A stretch of 60,471 nucleotides of DNA from Cupriavidus lacunae (lineage in GTDB: Bacteria; Pseudomonadota; Gammaproteobacteria; Burkholderiales; Burkholderiaceae). Both the position numbers and the translations under genes were made by a program. Numbering within the stretch: the stretch's first letter is position 1; each line of letters starts with the position of its first letter. Positions 1-7,401 of the stretch are shown in pieces. Under the pieces are notes generated by a model. It did not search any database. It was not told where the DNA came from and worked only from the letters and a program-made list of their open reading frames with translations. The stretch covers positions 1-60,471 of the forward strand of contig NZ_QKWJ01000042.1 of NCBI RefSeq assembly GCF_003353055.1. The letters are read 5' to 3'.

Positions 1-33
1 GATACGCCCTCGTGGAGACTCGCCAACCGCTGA

Positions 34-330
34 GAACGCTCGATCAGCGCGACACCGTCTCAAAAGCCGCGGCGCACCGATCCATCGGATTCCCTCGGGC
101 TCAAGTCCGACGGACTCCTAGGCACGCCGCTGTTTCATTCCTCCAGCCCGGACTGGCTGCCCACGCGCGCCGGCGTGAACGCCTTGCCCAAGGTCCTGGC
201 CATGCTGGCCATCTGGGAACAGATAGAGGCCAGCACCGGTGCCAGGCGGTCGGCCGCGGTGATCCAGCGGTGCGAGCCCGGCCCCGTGCGCACCGGCGCG
301 GCTTTCTGGGTGCGGCAGGCAACAATGTAG
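34..330 (+). pseudogene. Unassigned coding remnant at window edge
   Basis: A frame runs without stops from the TGA at 31-33 to the TAG at 328-330. From about 112 onward its codons end almost always in G or C, like real genes here, so it is probably coding or was. The only ATG before the end is at 202, and GTG at 175 is another option. The translated tail (LPTRAGVNALPKVLAMLAIW) is not one I recognise. It may be the 3' end of a gene truncated upstream of 112. Function unknown. Confidence 0.3.
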
Positions 331-332
331 GG

Positions 333-1103
333 TCAGGCGATCCGTTCGCAGTGATAGGCCTCGGTGCGATAGGGGAAGGCAACCTCGGCGCGGCCTGACA
401 GGGCGGAATGTCCCTCGATGACGGCCTGCAGGCGCTGGCGCACGCGGCCCTGCTCGGCTTGCGGCAGCGAGGCGATAAAGCTGACCGACATGACGCGGTC
501 CACAATCACCTGCTGCGGCGCCCCCACATGGGCGTAGGGCAGGCTCTGCAGGGCCAGCGGCCCGAAGCCGTCGGCGGGAAAGACCCGCTTCCAGTCGCCC
601 TTGTAGAAGCGCGGCGCGTCGCCTTCATACGGCGTCATGATGGCCGTCAGCTGCGCCACCCAGTCCACGCTTTCATCGCGCACGTTCCACACCAGCCCGA
701 GCCGGCCGCCGGGACGCAGCACGCGGCGGATTTCCGCCATCGCGCCCGCATTGGCAAACCAGTGGAAGGCCTGCGCGCAGACCACGGCGTCGACGCTGGC
801 ATCGGGCAGCGGGATGCTCTCGGCACTGCCTTCCAGCGCCTGCACCGACGGCAGCGCCGCGGCCAGTTGCGCGCGCATCTGCGCGACCGGTTCGACCGCG
901 ATCACCGTCGCCCCTGTCTCCACCAGCCGGCGCGTGAACTTGCCGGTGCCCGCGCCCAGGTCCAGCGCGGTGCGGCCGGCGTGCAGGCCCAGCGTGCCAC
1001 GCAGCCAGGCATCGATTTCAGCGGGATACTCGGGACGTCCGCGCGCGTAGGTATCGGCCTGGCTGGCGAATCCCTGTGCGGCGGCTTCGTGGATGGCGGT
1101 CAT
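333..1103 (-). CDS. Class I SAM-dependent methyltransferase
   Basis: A 256-residue cytosolic enzyme expected to move a methyl group from S-adenosylmethionine to a small molecule; the substrate cannot be told from sequence. Visible family motifs are the SAM-binding LDLGAGTGKF at residues 47-56, the acidic EP at 71-72 ending strand beta-2, the SVDAVVCAQAFHWF stretch at 103-116, and the RVLRPGGRLGLVW post-motif at 127-139, all typical of the UbiE/Methyltransf_11 group at normal length. GGAG lies 7 bases before the ATG. It is monocistronic, with an unassigned coding remnant just downstream of its stop and a long inverted repeat upstream. Family confident, substrate unknown. Confidence 0.9.
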   Translation of the reverse strand: MTAIHEAAAQGFASQADTYARGRPEYPAEIDAWLRGTLGLHAGRTALDLGAGTGKFTRRLVETGATVIAVEPVAQMRAQLAAALPSVQALEGSAESIPLPDASVDAVVCAQAFHWFANAGAMAEIRRVLRPGGRLGLVWNVRDESVDWVAQLTAIMTPYEGDAPRFYKGDWKRVFPADGFGPLALQSLPYAHVGAPQQVIVDRVMSVSFIASLPQAEQGRVRQRLQAVIEGHSALSGRAEVAFPYRTEAYHCERIA

Positions 1104-1119
1104 GGGTGGGCTCCGGTTT

Positions 1120-1279
1120 GTGTCCTGTTCCGTAGATAGCTTGCCAAAATGAAATCGTCCAGTTGGTCGTCAGGCTAGGCGCGAGGAGGCGCCATAGCCG
1201 TAGCTATGGCAACGACGAGCAACGACGCATGGCGGCCAACTGGGCGATTTCATGGCAAGGTATTTGCGGAACAGGACAC
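1120..1279. repeat. 160-bp imperfect inverted repeat (MITE-like or palindromic unit)
   Basis: The ends are a perfect 13-bp inverted repeat, GTGTCCTGTTCCG at 1120-1132 against CGGAACAGGACAC at 1267-1279. Pairing continues inward: TTGCCA and TGAAATCG on the left match CGATTTCA and TGGCAA on the right, then CAGTTGG against CCAACTG. The centre is a GCCATAGCCGTAGCTATGGC stem. No ORF is inside. It lies between the methyltransferase start and the ABC-ATPase remnant. Confidence 0.8.
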
Positions 1280-1332
1280 TAATTACCGGTGCCGTAGCCT
1301 ACTCTCCATGCCGGCGTCGGGCAAGGCCAGGG

Positions 1333-1410
1333 TTAGCGGACTAATGCTGCATGCCCCAGCGCCTCTTCGATTGAATGCGTGACGAACAGCAGCGTGAAGG
1401 CGGCATCGTC
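1333..1410 (-). pseudogene. C-terminal remnant of an ABC transporter ATPase (SsuB/TauB-like)
   Basis: Reading the minus strand down to the TAA at 1335-1333 gives DDAAFTLLFVTHSIEEALGH. This is the H-loop region of nitrate/sulfonate/taurine ABC ATPases, where LFVTHSIEEA is nearly invariant. No Walker A, signature or Walker B lies upstream, so only the tail survives. It sits directly downstream of the minus-strand TauD-type gene, the expected place for a transporter gene in such an operon. It ends beside the 160-bp inverted repeat, which may mark the deletion edge. Clearly broken. Confidence 0.65.
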
Positions 1411-1471
1411 CCGTTGGATTGGCGCTTGCCAGTGCAAGCGCCTGAAATGACTTGCGATACCGCTGCCGACT

Positions 1472-2416
1472 TCAGCGCGGCACGTCGCCTTCGATGGTGG
1501 TGCGGTACATCACGCGCCGCAGTTCAGGCGGACAGCCGGCAGCAAGATGCAGCAGCGAACGGTTGTCCCAGAACACCAGGTCATGCGGCTGCCACTGGTG
1601 GCGATAGATATGCGCGGACTTGACGCTGTGCGCGAACAGCTGGTCCAGCAGGTCGCGGCTTTCATCCTCGGGCAGGCCAGCGATGCGGGTGGTGAAGTGC
1701 TCGCTGACGAAAAGCGCCTTGCGTCCGGTCTCCGGATGGGTGCGCGCCACCGGCTGCAGCACCGGCCTGACCTGCGCGATCTGCTCCGGGCTCAGGTTGG
1801 GCCGCCACGGGCTGCGCTGCTGCAGCTCGGCGTAGCGCGCCAGGTAGGTGTGTTCGGCCTGCAGGCCATCGATTGCGCGTTGCAGCGCGGCCGGCAGCGT
1901 GTCCCATGCGAGATGCATGTTGGCGAACAGTGTATCGCCGCCTTCGGCGGGCAGCTCGCGCGCATGCAGCAGCGAACCGAGGCTTGGCTTTTCCTTGTAC
2001 GACAGGTCCGAATGCCAGAAGTGGCCGGCATCGCCCAGCCCGATCGGCTTGCCGTTCTCGACCACGTTGGACACCACCAACACTTCCGGATGGCCCGGCA
2101 GCTGGAACTGGTGCAGCACGTGGATCTGCAGCGGGCCGAAGCGGCGGCTGAAGTCGATCTGCTGCGCGGGCGTGATCTGCTGGTCGCGGAACACCACCAC
2201 GTGGTAGTCGAGATGGGCGCGATGGATGCGGGCAAAATCCGCGTCGGACAGCGGCGTCGACAAGTCGAGCCCGATCACCTCCGCGCCCAGCGGCGCATCC
2301 AGCGGACGGATCTCGAAACTCTGTGCACCCGCAGCAAAGGCGGTGGAAAGCGGCGCGCTCTGCTGGCGCGAAACACTGGCGTGGGCGGTTGCGGTCGTCA
2401 TGGCAAGCTCTGGCAT
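1472..2416 (-). CDS. TauD/TfdA-family 2-oxoglutarate/Fe(II) dioxygenase
   Basis: A 314-residue cytosolic oxygenase of the taurine dioxygenase superfamily. Members hydroxylate the carbon next to a sulfonate, sulfate or ether, splitting 2-oxoglutarate with O2 and releasing sulfite or sulfate. The iron-binding HxD is HSD at residues 135-137, the distal histidine is H290 in DNRSLLHLA, and the 2-oxoglutarate-binding arginine lies in RRVMYRTT just after. An alternative start at 2401 (MTTATA) has an AGAG about 8 bases upstream and may be the true one. It is divergent from the sulfonate-type ABC operon and followed by an ABC-ATPase remnant, so organosulfur use is likely; the substrate is unknown. Confidence 0.88.
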   Translation of the reverse strand: MPELAMTTATAHASVSRQQSAPLSTAFAAGAQSFEIRPLDAPLGAEVIGLDLSTPLSDADFARIHRAHLDYHVVVFRDQQITPAQQIDFSRRFGPLQIHVLHQFQLPGHPEVLVVSNVVENGKPIGLGDAGHFWHSDLSYKEKPSLGSLLHARELPAEGGDTLFANMHLAWDTLPAALQRAIDGLQAEHTYLARYAELQQRSPWRPNLSPEQIAQVRPVLQPVARTHPETGRKALFVSEHFTTRIAGLPEDESRDLLDQLFAHSVKSAHIYRHQWQPHDLVFWDNRSLLHLAAGCPPELRRVMYRTTIEGDVPR

Positions 2417-2641
2417 ACGGGGGAAGCCGGTGCGGCATCGGTGATCATTGATGTCCCGGGATGCCGCCTACAAGCTTGCACTGTAGAGAGCTGGCCATTG
2501 CAGGGTCAACGAATCATATTGCTGGCCCTTATCCGCTTATCGCATATCCATGTCTCGACACTTGGCAATGGCGCGAGGTGAGCCTCTTCGTTAGCTCACT
2601 CGGCCAACGAAGAAGATTGCATGCCGATATGCCAACGCCGC

Positions 2642-2664
2642 GCCGCGCGCTATATGCGCGCGGC
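2642..2664. promoter_or_regulatory. 23-bp perfect palindrome in the divergent promoter region
   Basis: Nine-base arms GCCGCGCGC and GCGCGCGGC flank TATAT, about 90 bp before the start of the binding-protein gene. The 336-bp gap 2417-2752 otherwise shows no gene; a short ATG frame from 2621 joins the CDS but has no ribosome site. The palindrome could be an operator for the divergent dioxygenase and ABC operon, or a hairpin in the leader. Confidence 0.4.
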
Positions 2665-2752
2665 CGATAACCAAAGCCGGAATCATTCGTTCAGGTTCGC
2701 GCGCAGCGCCGCTTATCGTGGAGCCGTCCTCCACTTCAAGAAGGTCCGCACG

Positions 2753-3883
2753 ATGACGACCCCGCGCCCCGATGCCACCGCCGCACACACACTGACCCGC
2801 CGCGACCTGCTGCGCTGCGCGGCCTGGTCCGGCCTGGGCATGGCGGCTTCGCTGTCGCCGCTGTCCGCGTTCAGCGCCAGCCCAGCCGCGCGGCCCGACG
2901 TGATCCGCATCGGCGTGGCCCAGCCCGCCACCGGCACGCCGCCCAGCTTTGCCGGCAGTTCGCTGGCGATTGCCCATGCACGCGGCTGGCTGGAGGAATC
3001 GTTCAGGCCGACCGGCACGCGCGTCGAGTGGTTCTTCTTCAAGGGCGCGGGCCCGGCGGTCAACGAGGCGCTGGCCAACCGCCAGCTCGACTTCGCGCTG
3101 CAGGGCGACCTGCCCTCCATCGTGGCGCGCTCCGCCGGCCTGAAGACGCGGCTGGTGCTGGCCACCGGCGTGCGTGCCAATATCTATGTCGGCGTGCCGC
3201 CCGATTCGCCGCTGAAGACGGTCGGCGACCTGCGCGGCAAGCGCGTCTCGCTGTTCAAGGGCACCAACATGCATCTGCCCGCGCTGCGCCTGCTGGAAGC
3301 GAACGGGATCACCGACAAGGACCTGCGCCTGCTGAACCTGGACACCGCCGGCTACCTGGCGGCGCTGTCCACGCGCGATATCGACGCCGCCATCGGCGCC
3401 ATGGACATCCTGCGCCTGCGCGACAAGGGCGCGGTGCGCATCCTGTACTCCAGCAAGAACCAGTCGCCGATCTACACGCGGCAAAGCCACGTGCTGGTGA
3501 CCGATGACTTTGCCGGGCGCTATCCGGAAGCCACGCAACACCTGGTGAAGGCTGCGGTCGAGGCGGCACGGTGGGCCTCGGACGAACGCCATCGTGAGGA
3601 AGTGCTGCGCACCTGGGCGCGAGCGGGTACGCCTTATGACCACTGGAAGGAAGACTTCGACGGCGAGCCGCTGCGAGTGCGGGTGAACCCGAATTTCGAT
3701 CCTTTCCTGGTCAGCCGCTACAAGGATGCGGTCGAGCAAGCCTATCGCTTCAAGCTGAGCCGCGCGCGCTTTGACGTGGACCAGTGGATCGACCAGCGCT
3801 TCCTGAGGACTGCCCTCAACGACCTGAGCCTGCAGAGCTACTGGCCCGTCTACCAACCCAACGGCAAGATCCTGGGAGCCTGA
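2753..3883 (+). CDS. Tat-secreted sulfonate/nitrate-type ABC substrate-binding protein
   Basis: A 376-residue periplasmic binding protein of the SsuA/TauA/NMT1 class that delivers an organosulfur compound to the permease pair downstream. The chosen ATG follows AAGAAGGT and is the first to give a signal peptide: residues about 15-40 contain TRRDLLR then a hydrophobic AAWSGLGMAASL stretch, a twin-arginine signal. The mature domain starts near VIRIGVAQP and has the family's NRQLDFALQGDLPSIVA and LRGKRVSLFKGTN segments. First gene of a tight operon; the next ORF starts 4 bases after its stop. Sulfonate specificity is inferred from the oxygenases downstream. Confidence 0.88.
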   Translation: MTTPRPDATAAHTLTRRDLLRCAAWSGLGMAASLSPLSAFSASPAARPDVIRIGVAQPATGTPPSFAGSSLAIAHARGWLEESFRPTGTRVEWFFFKGAGPAVNEALANRQLDFALQGDLPSIVARSAGLKTRLVLATGVRANIYVGVPPDSPLKTVGDLRGKRVSLFKGTNMHLPALRLLEANGITDKDLRLLNLDTAGYLAALSTRDIDAAIGAMDILRLRDKGAVRILYSSKNQSPIYTRQSHVLVTDDFAGRYPEATQHLVKAAVEAARWASDERHREEVLRTWARAGTPYDHWKEDFDGEPLRVRVNPNFDPFLVSRYKDAVEQAYRFKLSRARFDVDQWIDQRFLRTALNDLSLQSYWPVYQPNGKILGA

Positions 3884-3887
3884 CATC

Positions 3888-4724
3888 ATGTCCGTCGCCG
3901 ATTCGCTTTCACTGCCCGCCGCCGCGACACCGCGCGTTGCGACTCCGCGCCACCCACTGCACTGGCAGGACGTCACCCGCTGGCTGCTGGCCTGGCCGGT
4001 GCCGCTGGCGCTGCTGCTGGTCTGGTATGTCGCTGCCCGCAATGCGTGGATTCCGCCGCAGGTGCTGCCCGCGCCGGAGGACGTGGCGCGCACGCTGGCC
4101 GACCTGTGGCAAAGCGGCGAGCTGCAGGCCAATCTGGCCATCAGCGCGCTGCGCGTGGCCGGCGGCTTCGCCGTGGGGCTGGCCGGGGGCCTGGCGCTGG
4201 GCGTGGCCATGGGCCTGTCGCCGACCTTCCGCGACTATGTCTACCCGACCTTCAAGGCCTTCAGCCAGGTGCCGGTGCTGGGCTGGCTGCCGCTGCTGAT
4301 GCTACTGGTCGGCATCGACGAGGCGCTCAAGGTGATCCTGATCGCCAAGGCTGCCTTCGTGCCGGTCGCGCTGAACACCTACAAGGGCATCGGCAGCGTG
4401 CCGACGCGCTACCTGGAAGTGGCGCGCGTGCTGCAGCTCACGCGCTGGCAGACGCTGTCGCGCGTGGTGCTGCCCGCCGCGGCCGCGCCGGTGTGGAACG
4501 GGGTGCGCTACGGCCTGACGCACGCGTGGCTGGCGCTGGTGGTGGTGGAGCTGCTGGCCTCGTCCGAGGGGCTTGGCTACATGATTGTCTATGGGCGCCA
4601 GCTGTTCCAGCTCGACATGGTGCTGGCCGCAGTGGTGGTGGTCGGCGTAGTGGGCTTTGCACTGGACAAGGCGCTGGCGCTGGCCGAAGGCGCGGTGCTG
4701 CGCTGGCGCAAGCCGGGCTTCTGA
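3888..4724 (+). CDS. ABC transporter permease, SsuC-like (first of two)
   Basis: A 278-residue inner-membrane protein with about six hydrophobic segments, the first at roughly residues 36-52. The EAA loop that docks on the ATPase is EVARVLQLTRWQTLSRVVLP near residues 175-195, matching SsuC/TauC permeases. It follows the binding-protein gene by 4 bases and precedes a second, distinct permease by 12 bases, so the two probably form a heterodimeric channel rather than the usual SsuC homodimer. That pairing is inferred from gene order. Confidence 0.88.
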   Translation: MSVADSLSLPAAATPRVATPRHPLHWQDVTRWLLAWPVPLALLLVWYVAARNAWIPPQVLPAPEDVARTLADLWQSGELQANLAISALRVAGGFAVGLAGGLALGVAMGLSPTFRDYVYPTFKAFSQVPVLGWLPLLMLLVGIDEALKVILIAKAAFVPVALNTYKGIGSVPTRYLEVARVLQLTRWQTLSRVVLPAAAAPVWNGVRYGLTHAWLALVVVELLASSEGLGYMIVYGRQLFQLDMVLAAVVVVGVVGFALDKALALAEGAVLRWRKPGF

Positions 4725-4736
4725 GGCGAGGCTGAG

Positions 4737-5534
4737 ATGACCACTTCCTCCCTGCGCCAACGACTTCGCCTGCCGCGCGCATTGCGTGGCTGGGTGCTGC
4801 CCCTCATGTTGCTTGCCCTGTGGTGGGCCGCCGTGCGATTCGGCTGGACCACCTCGCCGCTGCTGGTGCCAGTCTCCAGCGTCTGGGACACCGCCGTGCG
4901 GCAGGTACAGAGCGGCGCGCTGGCCACGGCATTGGCCGCCAGCCTGTGGCGCGACCTGGCCGGCTTTGCCATCGGCGCCAGCGCCGGGCTGGTGTTCGGC
5001 ACGGCGCTGGGGCTGTCGCGCCTGTTCGAGCACCTGGTCGGCCCCAGCTTCCATACCGTCAAGCAGATCTCGCTGTTCGCGTGGATCCCGCTGATCTCGG
5101 TCTGGTTCGGGCTGGGCGATGCCGCCAAGGTCGTGTTCCTGTCGCTGGCGGCATTCTTCCCGGTGGTGCTCAACACCTTCGAAGGCATTCGCGCCGTGCC
5201 GGCCGACCTGCTGGAAGTGGCGCGAGTGCTGCGCTTCAACCGCACTCAGGTGCTGTGGCGTGTGGTGCTGCCATCGGCGGCGCCGTCGATCTTCGCCGGC
5301 ATCCACCTGGGCCTGATCTACGCGTGGCTGGCCACGCTCGGCGCGGAGTACCTGCTGGTATCCGGCAAGGGCATCGGCAACACCATGGTCGATGGCCGCG
5401 AGAACTTCTGGATGGACCTGGTGATCTTCGGCGTGATCGTGGTCGGCCTGGTCGGCTTCACGCTGAACTGGCTCGCCAGCCGCATCGAATCCCGCCTGCT
5501 CGCCTGGCGCGGGCGCTCGGTAGCCGCCGGCTGA
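4737..5534 (+). CDS. ABC transporter permease, SsuC-like (second of two)
   Basis: A 265-residue inner-membrane permease of the BPD_transp_1 family. Hydrophobic segments begin at about residue 20 (GWVLPLMLLALWWAAV), and the ATPase-contact loop is EVARVLRFNRTQVLWRVVLP near residues 160-180. It is related to, but clearly different from, the permease just upstream, so this is not a recent tandem duplication. It lies between the first permease and the ATPase, with 47 bases before the ATPase start. Confidence 0.88.
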   Translation: MTTSSLRQRLRLPRALRGWVLPLMLLALWWAAVRFGWTTSPLLVPVSSVWDTAVRQVQSGALATALAASLWRDLAGFAIGASAGLVFGTALGLSRLFEHLVGPSFHTVKQISLFAWIPLISVWFGLGDAAKVVFLSLAAFFPVVLNTFEGIRAVPADLLEVARVLRFNRTQVLWRVVLPSAAPSIFAGIHLGLIYAWLATLGAEYLLVSGKGIGNTMVDGRENFWMDLVIFGVIVVGLVGFTLNWLASRIESRLLAWRGRSVAAG

Positions 5535-5581
5535 GCCACCAAGCCTTTGCCACGATGCCCCTCATTGAACGGAGACCCCCC

Positions 5582-6376
5582 ATGCCACATGCCGGCACGC
5601 TAAGCATCGCGCACCTGCACAAGCAATACGAAGTCGAGGGCCGGGCCTTGCCCGTGCTCGAGGACATCACCCTGACCATCGCCCCGGGCGAGTTCGTCAG
5701 CATCGTCGGCGCCAGCGGCTGCGGCAAGTCCACCCTGCTGCGGCTGGTGGTCGGACTGGAAGAGGATTACCGCGGCGAGATCCTGCTGGACGGCAAGCGC
5801 ATATCGGGCACCAGCCTGCAGCGTGGCATCGTGTTCCAGGAGCACCGGCTGTTCCCGTGGCTGACGGTCGAGCAGAACATCCGGGTCGCGCTGCTCAACA
5901 CACCGGGCAGCGACACGGAGAAGGACCGCAACGTTGCCGAGCATATCGCGCTGGTGGGCCTGCGCGGCTTCGAGCATGCCTATCCGCACCAACTCTCTGG
6001 CGGCATGTCGCAACGCGTGGCGATTGCGCGGGCATTGGTGACACGGCCCGAGATCCTGCTGCTCGACGAGCCCTTCGGCGCGCTCGACGCGATGACGCGG
6101 GCCTACCTGCAACAGGAACTGCAGCGCATCTGGCAGGCCGAGGGCATCACCATGATTCTGGTCACCCACGACGTGGAAGAAGCCGTGTTCCTGGGCGACC
6201 GCGTGGTGGTGATGGAGCCGCGCCCCGGCCGCATCCGCCGCATCGTGCCGGTAGACCTGCCGCATCCGCGCCAGCGTTCCGGGCTGCCCTTTGCCCAGGT
6301 GCGCGATGCCGTGCTGCGCGAGTTCGCCGGGCAGGAGCCGGTCGCGCAGCCCACACCCGAACCTGAGTTCGCCTGA
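5582..6376 (+). CDS. ABC transporter ATP-binding protein, SsuB/TauB-like
   Basis: A 264-residue ATPase that powers the sulfonate-type importer. All functional motifs are intact: Walker A GASGCGKST at residues 43-51, Q-loop glutamine at 86, signature LSGGMSQR at 138-145, Walker B ILLLDEPFGALD at 158-169, and an H-loop in LVTHDVEEA. The start at 5582 is preferred because GGAG lies about 9 bases upstream; an in-frame ATG at 5555 would add nine residues. It is followed by the TauD-type dioxygenase after 31 bases. Compare the broken ATPases at 1333 and inside the gene at 25188. Confidence 0.92.
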   Translation: MPHAGTLSIAHLHKQYEVEGRALPVLEDITLTIAPGEFVSIVGASGCGKSTLLRLVVGLEEDYRGEILLDGKRISGTSLQRGIVFQEHRLFPWLTVEQNIRVALLNTPGSDTEKDRNVAEHIALVGLRGFEHAYPHQLSGGMSQRVAIARALVTRPEILLLDEPFGALDAMTRAYLQQELQRIWQAEGITMILVTHDVEEAVFLGDRVVVMEPRPGRIRRIVPVDLPHPRQRSGLPFAQVRDAVLREFAGQEPVAQPTPEPEFA

Positions 6377-6407
6377 CCCAAACCCCTTACCTCCCGGGAG
6401 CTTTGCG

Positions 6408-7370
6408 ATGACCCAAGCCAACGCCACGCAAGACCAGACCGTCCACCTCGACATCCACCCGGTCGCCGGCCGCATCGGCGCCGAGATCCGCGGCGTCGCG
6501 CTGCACGGCGACCTGCCGCCCGCGACCTTTGCCGCCATCCGCGCCGCACTACTCAGGCACAAGGTGCTGTTCTTCCGCGACCAGGTGCATCTGGACGACG
6601 CCGCGCAGCAGGGCTTTGCGCGCCTGTTCGGCGACACCGTGCCGCACCCGACCGTGCCCTCGCGCGACGGCACGCTGTTACTTGAGCTCGACTCTCAACA
6701 CGGCGGCCGCGCCAACTCCTGGCATACCGACGTGACCTTCGACCTGGCCTACCCCGCGGTCTCGGTGCTGCGTGCCGTGACCGTTCCCGCCGCCGGCGGC
6801 GACACGGTGTGGACCAATACCGCCGCCGCTTACCAGGACCTGCCCGAGCCGCTGCGCGCGCTGGCCGACAAGCTGTGGGCGCTGCACACCAACGACTACG
6901 ACTACGCGGCCACGCGCGTCAATCCGAGCGACGAAGGGCTCAAGCGCTACCGCGAAGTATTCACCTCGGCGCTCTACGAAACCGAACATCCGGTGGTACG
7001 CGTGCATCCGGAAACCGGCGAACGCACGCTGGTGCTGGGCCACTTCGTCAAGAAGCTGCTGGACTACTCGTCGGCCGATTCGGCGCACCTGATTGCCGTG
7101 CTGCAGGGCCATGTGCAGCGGCTGGAGAACACCGTGCGCTGGCGCTGGCGCGCGGGCGATGTCGCCATCTGGGACAACCGCGCCACCCAGCACTACGCCA
7201 TCAACGACTATGGCGACGCGCACCGCGTGGTGCGCCGCGCCACCGTGGCCGGCGATATCCCGGTAAGCGTGGATGGGCGCCACAGCGTGGCAGTGAAGAC
7301 CGCCGTGCGTCGCGAGGACGCAGCGCCGGCCAACCAGTCCGCCGCCGCCGCGCAACGGCAAGCGGCCTGA
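6408..7370 (+). CDS. TauD/TfdA-family 2-oxoglutarate/Fe(II) dioxygenase
   Basis: A 320-residue oxygenase of the TauD/AtsK/TfdA superfamily, likely to cleave the imported organosulfur compound. The HxD iron motif is HTD at residues 106-108 within RANSWHTDVTF. The distal histidine is H262 in DNRATQHYAIND, and the cosubstrate arginine is R273 in HRVVRRATV. The DNRATQHYA motif is closest to alkylsulfatase and sulfonate dioxygenases. GGGAG lies 7 bases before the ATG. It follows the transporter ATPase, tying it to transport, and differs clearly from the other TauD-type protein at 1472. Confidence 0.9.
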   Translation: MTQANATQDQTVHLDIHPVAGRIGAEIRGVALHGDLPPATFAAIRAALLRHKVLFFRDQVHLDDAAQQGFARLFGDTVPHPTVPSRDGTLLLELDSQHGGRANSWHTDVTFDLAYPAVSVLRAVTVPAAGGDTVWTNTAAAYQDLPEPLRALADKLWALHTNDYDYAATRVNPSDEGLKRYREVFTSALYETEHPVVRVHPETGERTLVLGHFVKKLLDYSSADSAHLIAVLQGHVQRLENTVRWRWRAGDVAIWDNRATQHYAINDYGDAHRVVRRATVAGDIPVSVDGRHSVAVKTAVRREDAAPANQSAAAAQRQAA

Positions 7371-7401
7371 TCCAGCCTGTCTCTTCCGGGGAGCACGATC
7401 C

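Noticed and set aside
2591..4210. 539-codon minus-strand frame opposite the binding protein and first permease
   Set aside because: The plus-strand genes have full family motifs; the antisense product is low-complexity Arg/Ala/Gln text.
4820..5581. N-terminal extension of the SsuB-like ATPase by about 250 codons
   Set aside because: The extension overlaps the second permease in another frame; Walker A position and the ribosome site support a start at 5582.
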